Shown piece after piece: positions 31,901 to 44,014 of a stretch of DNA of 64,000 nt. The notes under the pieces were generated by a model that saw only the letters and a list, made by a program, of their open reading frames with translations, was not told the origin of the DNA and did no database searches. The stretch comes from Perkinsus olseni. Taxonomy: Eukaryota; Perkinsozoa; Perkinsida; Perkinsidae. Both the position numbers and the translations under genes were made by a program. The stretch covers positions 248,001 to 312,000 of the forward strand of contig JABANP010000009.1 in NCBI GenBank assembly GCA_013115135.1, given 5' to 3'. Positions within the stretch are counted from its first letter, which is position 1; every line of letters starts with the position of its first letter.

Positions 31901-34900
31901 TCAGAGGTTTCGGCAGAGAGTTAGAACTTGCCCCCTCGACATCATGTCGATAGGAGAGACCTCATCGATCTGGCTAGCCTCCCTTTGTTTCAAATAGGGC
32001 TCTACAACTTCCCATACCGCACCAGACCTAACGCCATGAACTTCCGAAGATGCCCCGCTCTGGGCAGACTCACCTAATGAGGTCGGTAACTTTGTCTATG
32101 TCAGGCGCCAAGTAGCGATCCTCATCGTACGGCTCGACGCCGGCCGATCGTACGAGGTCATACACAGCCTCCAAGGGGGCAGTGCTGCGACACGGTCTAT
32201 GAAACTCCAAGGCCTGAGAGATGAGAATCTTTCGACGCGTATCTTGCCACCTTCGACCTACTTGGCAAGCGGCCATGAGCTCGATAGCGATGACAACTTC
32301 GACATTCGGAGATGACCTCAAGGCACTTCCTGGCCGAATACCCTCCCATAGAGACATGGTCCTCCTTGGCCGCAGAGGTCGACAGCGTATCGACGGACGA
32401 GGGGTGGCAGAGCACCTGAGCGAAGATTTCCGCTCTGAACGACGGCGATTGGCCCCGAACCTTGTTCTCGCTGGTCAGCGCTGCAGCAGTGCAATGAGCG
32501 ATCATGAAGCCCGAGTTGAGCCCGCCGTTCTGGACCAGGAAAGCTGGTAGGTTGGACAGGGCCGGATTGACCAGCCGCTCCATGCGACGCTCTGAGATGT
32601 TTGCTAGCTCCTGTATGCCGATCGCCAGGTAGTCCAAGGCCTTAGCTGGGTACCTACAACGAGGGGCTGTCGGTGAGGAGCAGCAGCAGCACTGAGCACC
32701 TACTCGCCGTGGAAGTTGCCTCCCGAGATGATGAAGCCACTGGTACCGAGCAGCAATGTCTCCATGAGATGGGTCTAAGGGGAAGGGTGATCGGCGATGG
32801 CTCTGGTGCGAGGGGGCCTACGTTGAGGGCTGTGTTCTCTTGCTTGAAGTTCTTGAGCAAAGCGCGCATCTTCTGGATCTCCTTGCGGGCATCATTCAAG
32901 TCGGATATGTCACTGGCGTCATCAGGGCCGTCCAGTAATGGGAACTACAATAGCATTTAGTACCATGATCAACCCAAGATACTCCTGGCCACCTACACTG
33001 TCATCGAAGCTGGTACTGTTCTCTTCAGAAGGAGGGATGGGGCTCAGAGGGGTCGCACAGACTGGCGTGGTAGCAGCACTTCCTGCAACAGCGGCGGAAC
33101 TCCGGTCAACCTTGGACGCAGCTCACCCAATCTTACCCTTCAAGGTTGAGCTGGCGTCACCAGAATGGCCTCTGCCACGGGTGCCAGCGGGGGCCTTAGC
33201 ACTACCAGTCGGATAGAAATCCGCGCCACCCGTGAATATCATGGGGTTGTCAGTAGCAGAGTTGAGCTCGACGTCCAGCAGGCGCTTAACAAACTCGATG
33301 GTTTCAAAAACAACGCCGTGGACCTGCGAAACAGCCTAGTCTAGGATGCCTCGTACGATCGCCATCCCCAGAGCCGGACGAGCGTCTTCGGGTGAGAGCT
33401 GACCTGAGGGACGCAGCGAAGAGTGTAGGCATCCTGCACTTTCCCGCTGTAGCGGTGGCTGTCGAAAAGGTCAGAGGGCTTCTCAGGCTCGAGTAGGCCG
33501 CGTATCCTAGAAGCCACTAGGTTCTGGCCGCAGTGGGGCCTCGCCGCGTGGATCTTCGGGTGGAAGGCGTTATGAGTACCTACGAGGGTGACTCATTTCT
33601 CTTAGAGCCGAAGACAGTACTGCACCCATGAGGGCCTCTAAAGTGATAGCGCAGGTGACGTCAGCGCATCTCGCCACGTTGATCGATCTCATGACGGCTT
33701 CACAGCCCAAGCTGGAGATCAGCTGTGTCCCGTTGATCAGAGCTAGTCCTTCCTTTGGACCGAGCTCCAGTGGCTCAAGTCCGTGTCTGAGAGGGTAACA
33801 TGGCAGGAAAGAGACCATAGGGACGAGAGGGACCTCCGGAGGACTTCTCCTGCGGGCTTGGGGTCGGTCGATTGGGGCTCCCACATGAGCCCTTCCCCCA
33901 GTAGGCCCAGGCACAGGTGGGCGAGCGGGGCTAGGTCGCCGGAGGCACCAACGGTACCTGAACCGCGTGATGCAGGTACGGAGGCAACCCGAGTGGGGAC
34001 TGGTGACCTTGGCAGGGCACCACTGACAGGCAATCCTCGTTGAACGCTGCGAGCATCTTCTCCACGGTTTCGGGTCTAGCTCCCGAATGGCCGCAGGCAA
34101 TGACGTTGACACGGAGAGCAAGCAGCATCCTCGTCCTCTCGCGGGAGAGAGGGGGTCCAACACCAGCCGCATGCGAACGAATGAGATTCACCTGCAGAGG
34201 GCGAAGTGAACCGGACACTGCGGTGAGACCGGTTAATTTATATTTAGTAAGATATCATACTCTATAATGGCATGATAGATTTACTTACTACATCAGTATT
34301 TGTCATGCATGTTAGATGCCCTGTAACGATTACTAGATAATTATAAGATCTAAACTACATATTATCAAGGCCCACCTGCAGCTGGGATAGCTGGTCCGGC
34401 GCTACGATGACGTCAGAGAACATACCGAAGCCAGTGTTGATGCCGTAGGCCACTTCCTTCTTATCGAGTATTTGGTCGATCACATGACGGCCTCTGTTGA
34501 CCTTGCAAGAGCGAGGGTACTGGACAGGACGCTGGTGATGATACTGATGGTACTTTGTCCCAGGCTGCGGGGGAGAGGGTGAGCTCGACGTTGCCCTTAG
34601 AGAGCTCCATCAGCTTCTCACAGGTCAGGCTATGGCCGTCCAAAACACATATCTGAGCGACCCACTCACCCGACAGAGCTACGGCAGTATCGTAGCAATG
34701 TTGCTAGGCAAAGGCAGGCGAATGGAAGCATCCACGTGTGAATGACCCCGTGTAACCGAGAGAGACGAGCAAATGCGGTAGTATGCGTTTGATAAAGAGT
34801 AGTACTTAGGTCTCACTTACGGTCCTTTCTGGAGCCCGATTCGAAACAACCGCTACGCCATCGCCGCCCCTGGTCGCTGTGACTGCGTTAGGCATGACAG

Positions 34901-35039
34901 CAGATGACGGAGACAGAACTCTCTTCATCAATGACAGGCTCATGACGAGTTTCGTATCGCGCACGGGTCCACAAAAGATACGCCCCCATTCAAGATTGAT
35001 GTTACTAACACTAGACCAAGTATCCACTTTAACCACCAC
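31901..35039 (-). CDS. Histidine ammonia-lyase (histidase)
   Basis: Removes ammonia from L-histidine to give urocanate, the substrate of the neighbouring gene product. The MIO-forming Ala-Ser-Gly motif is intact at 33932-33946 within [13 protein letters not shown]. Other family blocks: [18 protein letters not shown] near 34600-34650, [11 protein letters not shown] near 34160-34195, [18 protein letters not shown] near 33695-33750, a C-terminal block with [21 protein letters not shown] near 32575-32640, [14 protein letters not shown] and KEDHVSMGG. The final exon ends at the stop at 31901. The 5' exon (ATG 35039) has little family similarity and is less certain. An AT-rich intron lies near 34225-34370. 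Length and block order fit the eukaryotic enzyme. Confidence 0.92.
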
Positions 35040-35158
35040 AATGAGATCTACTTAGCTTCATGGCATCACCGCTTCACGACAGCCTCCACCGTCGCCGCCA
35101 CCAAGCACTGGCGAGTGAAAACGAGGTCTAAACAATAGTGTTGTGACTGAAGGGGACT

Positions 35159-36994
35159 CTAACTGGTGTAGCGATCACAGGCCTTCACCAGCAGGTCTTG
35201 AAGGGGCCCGAGCAGCCTCTTGAAGCTCCGTCTGCAAGGCAACGCTGATGGGAACAGCAGCAGGGGCTCCCTCACCTGTCTAAGGCGAGGAGCTTGGCGT
35301 CGGTCTTGGCCCTGACACTGGCCGCTCTAGGCTCCCCACGGAGCAGGGCAAGCTCGCCGAAGTAGTCACCAGAGTCGTAGCTCATGACCTGAGCTCAACT
35401 ACAGAGCGGACAGAAGGAGCTGTTCCTTACAACTTCCTGCTCTCCTCCATCACGCTCCTTCAAGGCTTCACAAGCACCCTCCTCAATAACGTAGAAGGTG
35501 TCACCAGGCTCACCTGAGGGGCTCCCACACCGACACAATTGCACGAAAGGGGAACTAAATTCCATCACGCAAGACTGCCAACAGTGGCTTCGGGAGCTCA
35601 AAATGACATCATTCGGAATCGAAGGAAGAAAGGAGAGGATGCGGCCTTACCCTGTTTAACAACCATTTCCCCAGCGGCAACCGAGACAGGCTTGAGGGCG
35701 TCAGCTATCTGACCCCTCTCGTAGGCATCCATGGAGGCCAGCAGCGGCACGGACTTCAAAAACGATTCGTAGCGCTCACGCTTGTGGGCCGCGGCATCCT
35801 GAGGGGCAAAACAGCGATCAGGATGGACACCGGCGATGGGAGCATCGTATCTGTGCAGCGCGCTACGACTACTACCTTAACGATGTGATTGAAGGTCTCC
35901 CTGTCCAGCCTCAGCAGACGACAGTCAGTCTTGGCCTCGATGGAGGCAGCGCGAGGGCAGTTGTAGAGCAGGGCGAGCTCACCGAAGACGTCACCGACCT
36001 CACAAACTTTAAGCATCTTCTCTTCCTCATCGCCCTGACCAAACCACATGCCAGCGAGGATGGCAATGGCGACTCACCGGGAATTTCTTGTAGACCTCGA
36101 GCTCGCCACTTTCGACGACGAATAGGAAGTCCCCATCATCGCCTTGGTTGATGACACGCTCCTTGGCGCTGACAGTCTCCTACAAAACATATTCGTAGAT
36201 CTTCAGTTGGCCAAGAACGTAAGCTCACTTCCTTCATGGCGTCAACGACAATAGCAAAGTCGTTGTTTTCCAAGGCAGCGAAGAGGAAGGACTTTGAGAG
36301 CACCTCCTTGATTCTGACAACATCGAAGGAAGCCTCCACTCAACAGCTGGCGGCCGTCGAAGACTACCTAGCCTTCTGCTCATCCCCCTTGGGGTAGACA
36401 GGGGGCGTGAACTCCTTCTTGACGTTCCAGGCACCGTAGGCCTCCGCGCTGACCTAAAGCGAGCTGCCTGTTGAGGAGCCCAGCACTGAGGAGGGGTCCT
36501 ACCGACGCCCGGGCCTTGCTGCGCTGCGCCTGACTCTGGACGAAGTTTTGTCGGGAAGCTCGTCAACGTAGTCATCATCATCCTCGTCTTCTGAGTCTAC
36601 CACGGAGTCGTTATCCTGAGCAATGTGGCGTCCAGTGCCCACGAGTTGGGGGATTTACGGTACGCCATCAGTGGTCCCCTGAGCGTCGCCGCCGCTGTGC
36701 TTGAGCATCTCGCGAAGACTGTTGATTTCCTTCTTGAGCTGATCGTTCTCGGCCTGTAGGGAGTCCGAGGGGGCCTCCTTAGAGCCGCTCGACTTGTTCT
36801 CGCGGAGGTACCTGGGAGCGGGGCTCACCCGAAAAGGAGGCAGGGAAGGTCGGGCACTTGATCATGAATTCAACAGGGTCGTTGGGCATCTCGGTGAGGC
36901 ACTCGGTGACCATGTCCTCTAGGAGCGGGTTGAGCTTCTGAATGATGTAGGTCTTCTTGGCCTCGGGGATTCGTAGGGAGTCGAGAGAGCTCAT
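35159..36994 (-). CDS. cAMP-dependent protein kinase regulatory subunit
   Basis: Domains in order: an N-terminal dimerisation/docking helix pair ([23 protein letters not shown] 36994); a coiled coil ([18 protein letters not shown]) near 36705-36755; an acidic stretch; an inhibitor sequence KARAS joined across an intron to VSAEAYG near 36440-36510; then two cyclic-nucleotide domains. The first has [15 protein letters not shown] near 35945-35990, the second EEGACEAL near 35465-35490 and [15 protein letters not shown] near 35315-35360. The PRAAS arginine in each is the phosphate-binding residue of true cAMP/cGMP sites. In the inhibitor site the P-site is Ala-Ser, so it may be phosphorylated as in type II subunits. 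One base appears missing in the T4 run at 36546-36549 just before the inhibitor site. Ends 119 bp upstream of the histidase start. Confidence 0.88.
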
Positions 36995-37637
36995 CAAGAA
37001 AAACTAGTCGACTGCGAAGAAGGGCTGAAAGGCTCGATCGTGGGGGCGTCCAATGAGCCAATATTGAAACCCAGAATTTACCCTGGAGCCTCACTTTACG
37101 TGGAAAAATCACTTCCAGGCATCGAGTGTCAGAATGCCTTTATTGAACGGGGGCGCCGTCGGGGGGGCGTAGCAAGACTAGAAGTAGCGTAACACGACGC
37201 CGAACGAACAAGGGAAGAGATCAGCGGAAAAAGGTAGCCGACTCCACGGCCACAGTCGAGCCTAACCGCAGGGAAAGTGATGGGGAATGAGAGGAATGGT
37301 AGAGCAGGAGGCCTCCACGACTGCGGCTTCCCACGGTAAGCGGCTTCACACGAAGTACGAGCGTCTAAGCTCCTCCGACCGCACGAAGACCCGTCCCTTC
37401 ACTTCCAGTATCACTGAGGCCTGCTGCGGCTGACTTAGGTCAGTTCGGTTATGGGCCTGAGGAAAGGTGCATGTTGAGAGGGGGAGAGACCCGTCTGGCC
37501 TTTGGAAAAGAAGAAAGACGCAGAGCGAGACAATCTTGAGCCGACGCGACAACGCATAATCGTTCTTCCATTAAGTGGGCTAAAACGTCGAAAGAAATTC
37601 TTTCCGAAATAATCGCTGTCGAAGGCGGCGCTCTTTC
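36995..37637. promoter_or_regulatory. Divergent intergenic region between PKA-R and tRNA endonuclease genes
   Basis: The two flanking genes point away from each other, so both promoters should lie here. I recognise no defined promoter motif and no further gene. Confidence 0.35.
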
Positions 37638-38118
37638 ATGGCATCCACGACAAAGAATTGCCAGCTGCGAAGGGTAGAGGAAGAACTCACAAGTGCCGGG
37701 TAAGGCTACTTTATGGAAGATTGACTAAGGGCGGTGCTCCACCGGCCCGACTTATTTTGAATCTTGCCAGGATCGACCTCGGATCTTCTCGATTTGTCGG
37801 TGCCCAGGTGGAATGTGAGCTCTGCAGGAGCGTTGAAGTTCGGATGCCACTTCCTCCTCTATGCTGGTGATAAGAACGACGTCCATTCCCAATACGGAGT
37901 TGTCGTCAGTGAAGCAGAGGACCCCATAGACTACCTCGAGGTGGCCACATGGGAGGCAGTCGAGAAGCTCCAGCGTCTCCATTGGTCAGGTTATAGGCCT
38001 TACACGCCTCTGCCACTCAGTTGGGAAGGATCTCTTAGTCGCGGAAGTGGGCCCGGTGGGAGATGGCCGGCCGATTCGGTGGACCTCTCTGTCACGGTGG
38101 AAGCCTCATATCGCGTGA
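37638..38118 (+). CDS. tRNA-splicing endonuclease catalytic subunit (SEN34-like)
   Basis: Short four-exon gene, about 115 residues. The C-terminal nuclease fold is recognisable: ALKFGCHFLLYAGDKNDVHSQ near 37835-37890 gives the catalytic Tyr and His, and LGKDLLVAEVG, after an intron ending near 38025, gives the Lys. The end, IRWTSLSRW, matches the SEN34 tail. These subunits cut introns out of tRNA precursors. The protein is much shorter than typical SEN34 or SEN2 and has almost no N-terminal domain. The start ATG at 37638 begins MASTTKNCQLRRVEEEL. The RBM25-like gene starts 97 bp downstream on the same strand. Confidence 0.75.
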
Positions 38119-38215
38119 AAAGTTTCATAATTTTATGCGATTTTGATTCTAGTGTTGACCAGGGGCGTCGGGTGAAATTTTGTGGCGATTTTTCAGCCTT
38201 ATCCCCATTGAAAGT

Positions 38216-40551
38216 ATGTTCTCGGGTCCTCCAGGGGGGAAGGGCTTCGGCGGGAAGGGCGCTGGTTTTCCGGGCGGTAAAGGCTTCGGCCCGCCCCCTC
38301 CAATGCCGCCGATGCCGCCCATGCCAGGTAGTTGGGGTAAAGGCAAAGGCATGCCCGAGTGGGGTCCAATGTGGGCCGGCAAGGGTAGTGGTAAGGGTAA
38401 GGGGGGCTTCGACCATCCTCCGCTCCGTGGTGGTAATTGGAGCTCTCCGCCTGGGGGTCGCCATGGCCCTCCCGGGATGCCGCCAGATCTGGGGCCACCC
38501 CCTTCGGGTATGATGATGCCTCCACCCCTTCCATCCCAAGGCCCTCCCATGATGGGAGCTCAACGCCCACCGATGATGGGCATGCCGCCCATGCCTGGTG
38601 GCGGCCCTCCTGTACCGCCAGCAATGCCGATACCGCCTGTCCGACCGAATATAGTGCCCTCGGAAGGGACCATGCACGGGCGCTCTACCGCGGGCTCTAG
38701 GAGGCCTGCGTACAAGCCGGGGACGAGTGGGGTCCGACGGGGCCTCCTGTTTGCCTTCCATCTCGACCCAAGGGCGGACAAGGAGCTGCTGGATGAGATG
38801 TTCAGAGTGGCTGCGGCACCTGCTGATGATGAGAAACAAAATACGTCAACTACAGCGGAGCGACAAGAGGCGATTGATAAGATTAACGATCAATTTATAC
38901 AGCTTTGGCGAGTTCCCGGAGAGACCTTCGCCATCGCCGAGTACCGGTCCTGCGGGGCGGCGTTCAAGGCCCAGCGGGCTCTCACTGGGATAAGGCTTTT
39001 CGGTCGGGAGATCTATGCTAGGGTGGACAGGAGAACGCAGGACATGATGCATCACTGGAGGGGTGTCAGGGGCAGAGAGGTTGCTAATAGGATTGCTAAG
39101 GAGGGGTATGAGGTGCCCAGTAACTTGATGGACTTAGTGGATGATGAGATCTATCAATTGGTAGTAGTGGGGCACGGGGAGTAGACTTACGATTGGCGTC
39201 GCTTTACGAAAAGATGTGGTAGAATTGTAAATGAGGAACTCTTGATATCACAGTACAGCACACTGTCCTAGGAATGTGGGTTCTATCTTTTTTATCCTAT
39301 GCGAATAATGAATCTTCTGCCCCTGGGGTCTGAGTAGTAAGAATTCTATCGGCGCAATCCTACCCAGACTTTGGGTCCCAGAGTATTCGACCGTTTATGC
39401 CAGTGCTTACCATGGCGCGCTTTACCGTTGATATTTTATGCTACACATACACCATTAACCTGTTCACTGCCTTCTCAGGTTAACCGCGCGAAGGGTATAC
39501 TATCGGACATAGCTCGGGCAGGGGAGGCCAGAATACAGTCAGAGAAGTCCCAGGCCAATGCCAGGGGGGCAGAGAACTGGAAGGGCTCTCTTGCTAAGAG
39601 GGAGGAGAAGCGCATAGAGACGGTGTTGTTGGGGAAGGCTGAGCAACAAGAGAAGCTGTCCAAAAACCAGCAGCAGCTTGCTGATGTACTGAGGGAGCGT
39701 GCCCTGGGTGTGGGTGGTGTGGGCTAGTGTTGGCTCTCTGGCAGGTGCAAGCGCAGTATCTCGAGGCCCGGGCCGCGGCCGACAAGGTCGATAGGGAAGC
39801 GGAGAAACGTGAAAAGCATGAGAGAAAACGACGGAAGAGGGAGCACAAGAGTCGTAGTACAATGAGCATCCATGAGCTCATATCTTTGGTAACGTATCTT
39901 GCACGGTTCAACCTTAGATTCTGTGTATCTTTGCTGTGCGGCAGGTCCCGAGTGAACGTTCGGATATCTATCGTCATCCTATTGACTGGGACTACGTGCT
40001 GAGTCAGTCCACGACGGTCCAGCAGACTCTATGGACGTGGGTCCGCAGGCAGGTAGTGCGTCCTTTGGAGAGGTATCTTGACGACACCCGTGTCACATAC
40101 GAGGTCGAAAGATACTCTTGGTGTAGCTCCAAGATACGCGTGAGATTTAAATAGGGTTGTTGGGTTTAGGTGTCGTTGTGGTTGGGCAGCCCCGACAGGG
40201 AACTAACCGACTGGATCATGAGGATGATCAATCGGCGAACTGAAGCCCCTGACTTGGCTAGAGAGGTACTGGTTCGGGTATCTTAGGTTCGCTCTTGCAC
40301 TTTTCATGTCAAGGACCAACGTAGTAGTGCATACGCTAGCGCGTATCTTCAAGCTAGTTGGCTTGTGACGATGATCCCGAGTTCGATCCCCCCTCCCAGC
40401 ATGTCTTTCCCTTCAGCTCCGACTTGTCGTGGATGAAGAGGCTGATGCCTTCGTCGAGCAGCTCTATCGGATACTAGTCTTCGAGACTCTGCGCAAACAG
40501 TACTACCTTCGGGAAGGGGCGGCTGTCAACCCGTCAAATTTCGAGCGCTAG
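38216..40551 (+). CDS. RBM25-like splicing factor (RRM plus PWI)
   Basis: The ATG at 38216 opens a Gly/Pro/Met/Lys-rich region of about 150 residues. An RRM-like domain follows near 38740-39040 (GLLFAFHLDP as strand 1, GETFAIAEYRSCGAAFKAQ as the RNP1 region, LFGREIYARV). Later exons hold a charged helix (QSEKSQANARGAENW, DREAEKREKHERKRRKREH). The last exons carry a PWI domain: HPIDWDYVLSQS near 39975-40010, LTDWIMRMI near 40205-40230 and DEEADAFVEQLYRILVFET near 40435-40490. RRM, charged helices and C-terminal PWI are the RBM25/Snu71 arrangement, part of the U1 snRNP-linked splicing machinery. Phase joins were checked only for the last exons. Confidence 0.8.
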
Positions 40552-40942
40552 AATTTCCAACTCTCCCCTTCGAATGAGGGCGGCGGCTCAGTCTAGGTTC
40601 GAAAGCTCCCTCAGTATTTTGATGTTGCTCGCTCAGGTACTGTCCGAATGCCAAAGATTCCCACCAGAGTTGGGTGCCGCTCACGGACCGAGTCGGTGCA
40701 GTGGAAGGGGATGAGAGTGACTCTGATGAGGAACTCATGGATGAACCTCGATCGTCCCCGAATGATGTGGAAATGACCGCTGCGCCATAAAAATACGGTG
40801 TACCTTCACTGAATACTATAGCTTCTCGCAGTCTCTTGCTGTTGAGCTCAAGGAGGGACCGTTGGCTGGATAACAGATTATCTCTCTCAGCCTTTAAATT
40901 GGTCGGATCTCTGTTTCCGTCGTCACTATTAACGATTGTAAC

Positions 40943-42853
40943 ATGGAGTATGGTCAGTCGGCTGCCGTCATGCAAAGAGAGCGCGTGGATACCGCCCTTT
41001 CGGAGGTGGCGAACACGTGCGAAAGCCTACCGGAGCCCGACGCTCAGCCGGTATGCTGTGAGGTGCCTCGGAGGAGTAGGAGCGCAGCCTCTTCGCTGAA
41101 GGGCCATTTGGGAGCGTCGACTGTTGGAAGCTTCGATACTATGTCGAGTTACTCGGTACGAAGGGGCTGGTCATTGGTGATGTGGTTTTCACGGTTTTTC
41201 TATCAGTTTCTCGACAACGATTCCCCCAGTGCAACTCCGTTTGCCGGGTTGAGAATGGGCGAATATCTCGAGGACATCGGAAGAGAGGTGTCACCGGAGT
41301 TTTACCTCTGGGGGTCTTCTCATCAGATTCCACTCGAAGAAGGGAAAGAGGTGGAAGAATGTAAAAACCTTCGCTGTGCGCTCTGGACTTGGTGCAAGGG
41401 GTATCTTTAGGGCGAAGATTCTTGTTTCGTCAGCCCCGTTGGGGCAGGAGTAGCCGACGGTGTCGGTGAATGGGGCGAAGTACTGAAGGTCAATCCGAAA
41501 AGGTTCGCCGACGAATTAATGACAAATGCGGAGAATCTGCTGTCTCGAGATGATGAGGATGATGATGACTCGTACGGAGAAGACAGATGTCGCTGAGTTT
41601 ATGAGGAGTGCGTGGTTTTGGCAGGTCCCCCAGCTCCCGCGCCGCTCGTGTCTTGACGGAGGCTCATAAGATGACGAAGTCCTATGGGAGCTCCACCGGC
41701 TTGGTTGCTATCGTTGAGGGATCCCAGCTTGGTATTGCCAACGTTGGTGACAGCGTCGCCATGGTCTTCAGACGGGAGAAAGAGGGTACGTAGTAGCTTA
41801 CCCAGGGCTAATACCATCGCTACATCACTTCCTCCATTGTAGTATCTTCAATCAGCTATATTTTGACGAAGTATTGACTATATCCTTATCCTTTTTGTAG
41901 ATGTTTTTCGATATTATCAGCATCTTCATGAATAGAGGTGGATCTTGCCCAGTAATGACTTAGAATGTTCAGTGACCACTTACATTTGTCATGCGGTAGG
42001 AGTTTCTGTGGGCTACTTAGTAGTGAACCGAATGAAGAGCGTTCGGTAGAGGTTATTGATCACGAAGTTCTCATACGGTTGCACTCGAATTTGTGAGTAC
42101 TGACAACTCAAGTCTGATTGCTCAGGTGAAGACAGAGAAGCGGTGATGTGGACGACTGAAAATCAGCACACTTTCAATATGCCTTATCAGCTCAGTCGTG
42201 TTCCGGAGGCCAAAGAGTGTGATACACTGGCCGAGAAATTCCCGGAGCTCGTCCGAGCCGTGAGGAACAAAGCCGGCTGCGAGGCGGTGAATTCGAGAGA
42301 AGATGGAGTAGCCCGTGCGACAGCAGAATCTGCTGAGCAGATAGGTTCGGGTTGGAAGTGCTCTTGTCAGGTATCTTGCGAGCAGTGCGACCTCCGCGAA
42401 GGTGATCTCGTCGTCCTCTGCACTGATGGGGTGACGGATAACCTCTGGCCGAGTAGAATCAGCGGTATCGTGTCCGAGGCTGTATCGCCTATGGAGGCCC
42501 GTCGTATTGGCTGCACACCGACGCCACCGGAGGAAGTAGCGTCGGCCCTGACCGGCGAGGCCCTCGAGAAGAGCAAAATGACCAGGAGGTGAGCAATGCT
42601 GCTCGTCGGGGTACCTTCCTGGGACGTCTTAGATTCGTCATTGGTGTGTAGATACAAAAGCCCTTTCGCAGCGGCTTTTCGTGCGCACTACGGTACCTTC
42701 TACTCTGGCGGCAAACGTGACGACATCACTGCCGTCGCCGCCTGGGTGATGAGCTCCGTCCCCACTAGCCCCTCGGACGAGGGTGTTGAATCGGTCGAGC
42801 GGAGAGACACCTTCGACAGCTTCACGACGTCGAAGTCAAGCGACAGCCTTTGA
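40943..42853 (+). CDS. PTC7-like PP2C-family protein phosphatase
   Basis: Metal-dependent phosphatase motifs in order: GEDSCFVSPVGAGVADGVGEW after an intron near 41410 (metal-binding Asp); GSSTGLVAIV and IANVGDS near 41685-41760; a histidine-containing ENQHTFNMPYQL near 42165-42200; LVVLCTDGVTDNLW near 42405-42450; and GGKRDDITAVAAWV near 42708-42750. The Gly-Glu-Asp entry and NQQH-type block match the PTC7 branch, often mitochondrial. The N-terminal 120 residues include IPLEEGKE before the first intron. An acidic run (DDEDDDD) lies near 41550. The C-terminus is Ser/Thr-rich. Confidence 0.8.
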
Positions 42854-44014
42854 GTGTCCTCCTCCTCCTCCTGCTTCTGATAGTCGGAGATTATCACCAT
42901 TATTTCATTGCTTTGATACATTGTCTCATGGACTCAGTGTACCATATTTTTTGGGCCCCTAGAGCCAACAACAACGAGGAGGGCATGGATGATTTCCGTG
43001 CCTGCCTTAGTTCGGGACTGCGTTCCCTTATTATTATCATCATTAGCTCTGTGGTGGCCCTATGACCCCAGGTTCCATGCGGACTTGAGTATGCGAATAT
43101 GCTCTCATTATTATATAGTAGAATGATGATGTTGGCTGGCTTGGCATAGACGATATCTGTACTCGTAGCTGCTTAGTTCGTATAGAAGATTCTTGAGTAG
43201 TCCGCTGCCTAAGTGACAGCTGTCTTCCATCTACTAAGGGCTATCATTCACTGTATCCCCACTATTACTACTACTACTCTATCAACGACATCTGTTTTCT
43301 TCTGTATCATCGTCGTCGTCATTATCAAGGCCTCTAATGAAGATCCGAAGGACATCTGAATAGCTGTCGCTGTCGCTGCTGCTTTTCTCCCCATTTTTCT
43401 AGCGGTCCTCCTTCCTCTAACTACCACCAGACCGTCTGCTCGCTCGTCACCTCTCACGCTCATCAGCGTGAATCGCTGTACTGTATTATAGCGTCGCTTT
43501 CTCTCACTCTATCTTCTCATTCTACTTTTTCTCACAGACTCTGCTGCTTGCGGTCTCCGGAGCAAAGTGAGCGGCCGCGTAGTGACGATTCCTCCACCGG
43601 ATATCAGAATCCATTTTGTCCCACCTGCCACCAGTCGTCACAGTTGCCAAAGTCCTTGCTGGAGAGGCCGCAGCAAGAGTCTCAATTTTGTCGTCACATT
43701 ATAGCGAGTGCCGTGCACCTGACGATGCCGTCGTGGTCGGAGCGCTAACGCCGAAGCTGTCATTTATTGAACCATTTCGTGGTAGAACAACACCAAGAAG
43801 AAGCAGCAGCAGCAATCGCTTTTTCCTCTAGCAGCACCCAGAGGCCTTGGCGGCTCCTTGTATTGGGTATTGTCCCAAGCCGAATCTATTCTGAGTCCTC
43901 CGTTATGGCGTTGAGTGCTTCAATTCACCCGGGCGGTGACGGTATGGTTCGCGTTTCTACTCGGGGCAGCATGCGTGAGTCTAATCTCAGCGGCAATTTC
44001 CAGCCTTTTGGCAC
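42854..44014. other. Intergenic stretch, no gene recognised
   Basis: Low-complexity pieces are present, including TACTAC near 43265 and Ser/Thr-type runs near 43300-43450. Open frames on both strands carry no domain or splice support. It probably holds the 3' region of the phosphatase gene and the promoter of the first tetraspanin-like gene. Confidence 0.4.

Noticed and set aside
5721..36549. Programmed +1 frameshifting as the explanation for all frame breaks
   Set aside because: The sites share no common slippery sequence, one needs a base added instead of skipped, and most are homopolymers, so error or pseudogenisation is simpler.
38000..38839. Long minus-strand His/Arg/Pro-rich frame
   Set aside because: It is the antisense of the Gly/Pro/Met-rich start of the RBM25-like gene and of the tRNA endonuclease exon.
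40340..40402. GTTCGATCC resembling a tRNA B box
   Set aside because: The flanking bases do not form a T-arm stem, no matching acceptor stem or A box is visible, and it lies in an RBM25-like intron just before a splice acceptor.
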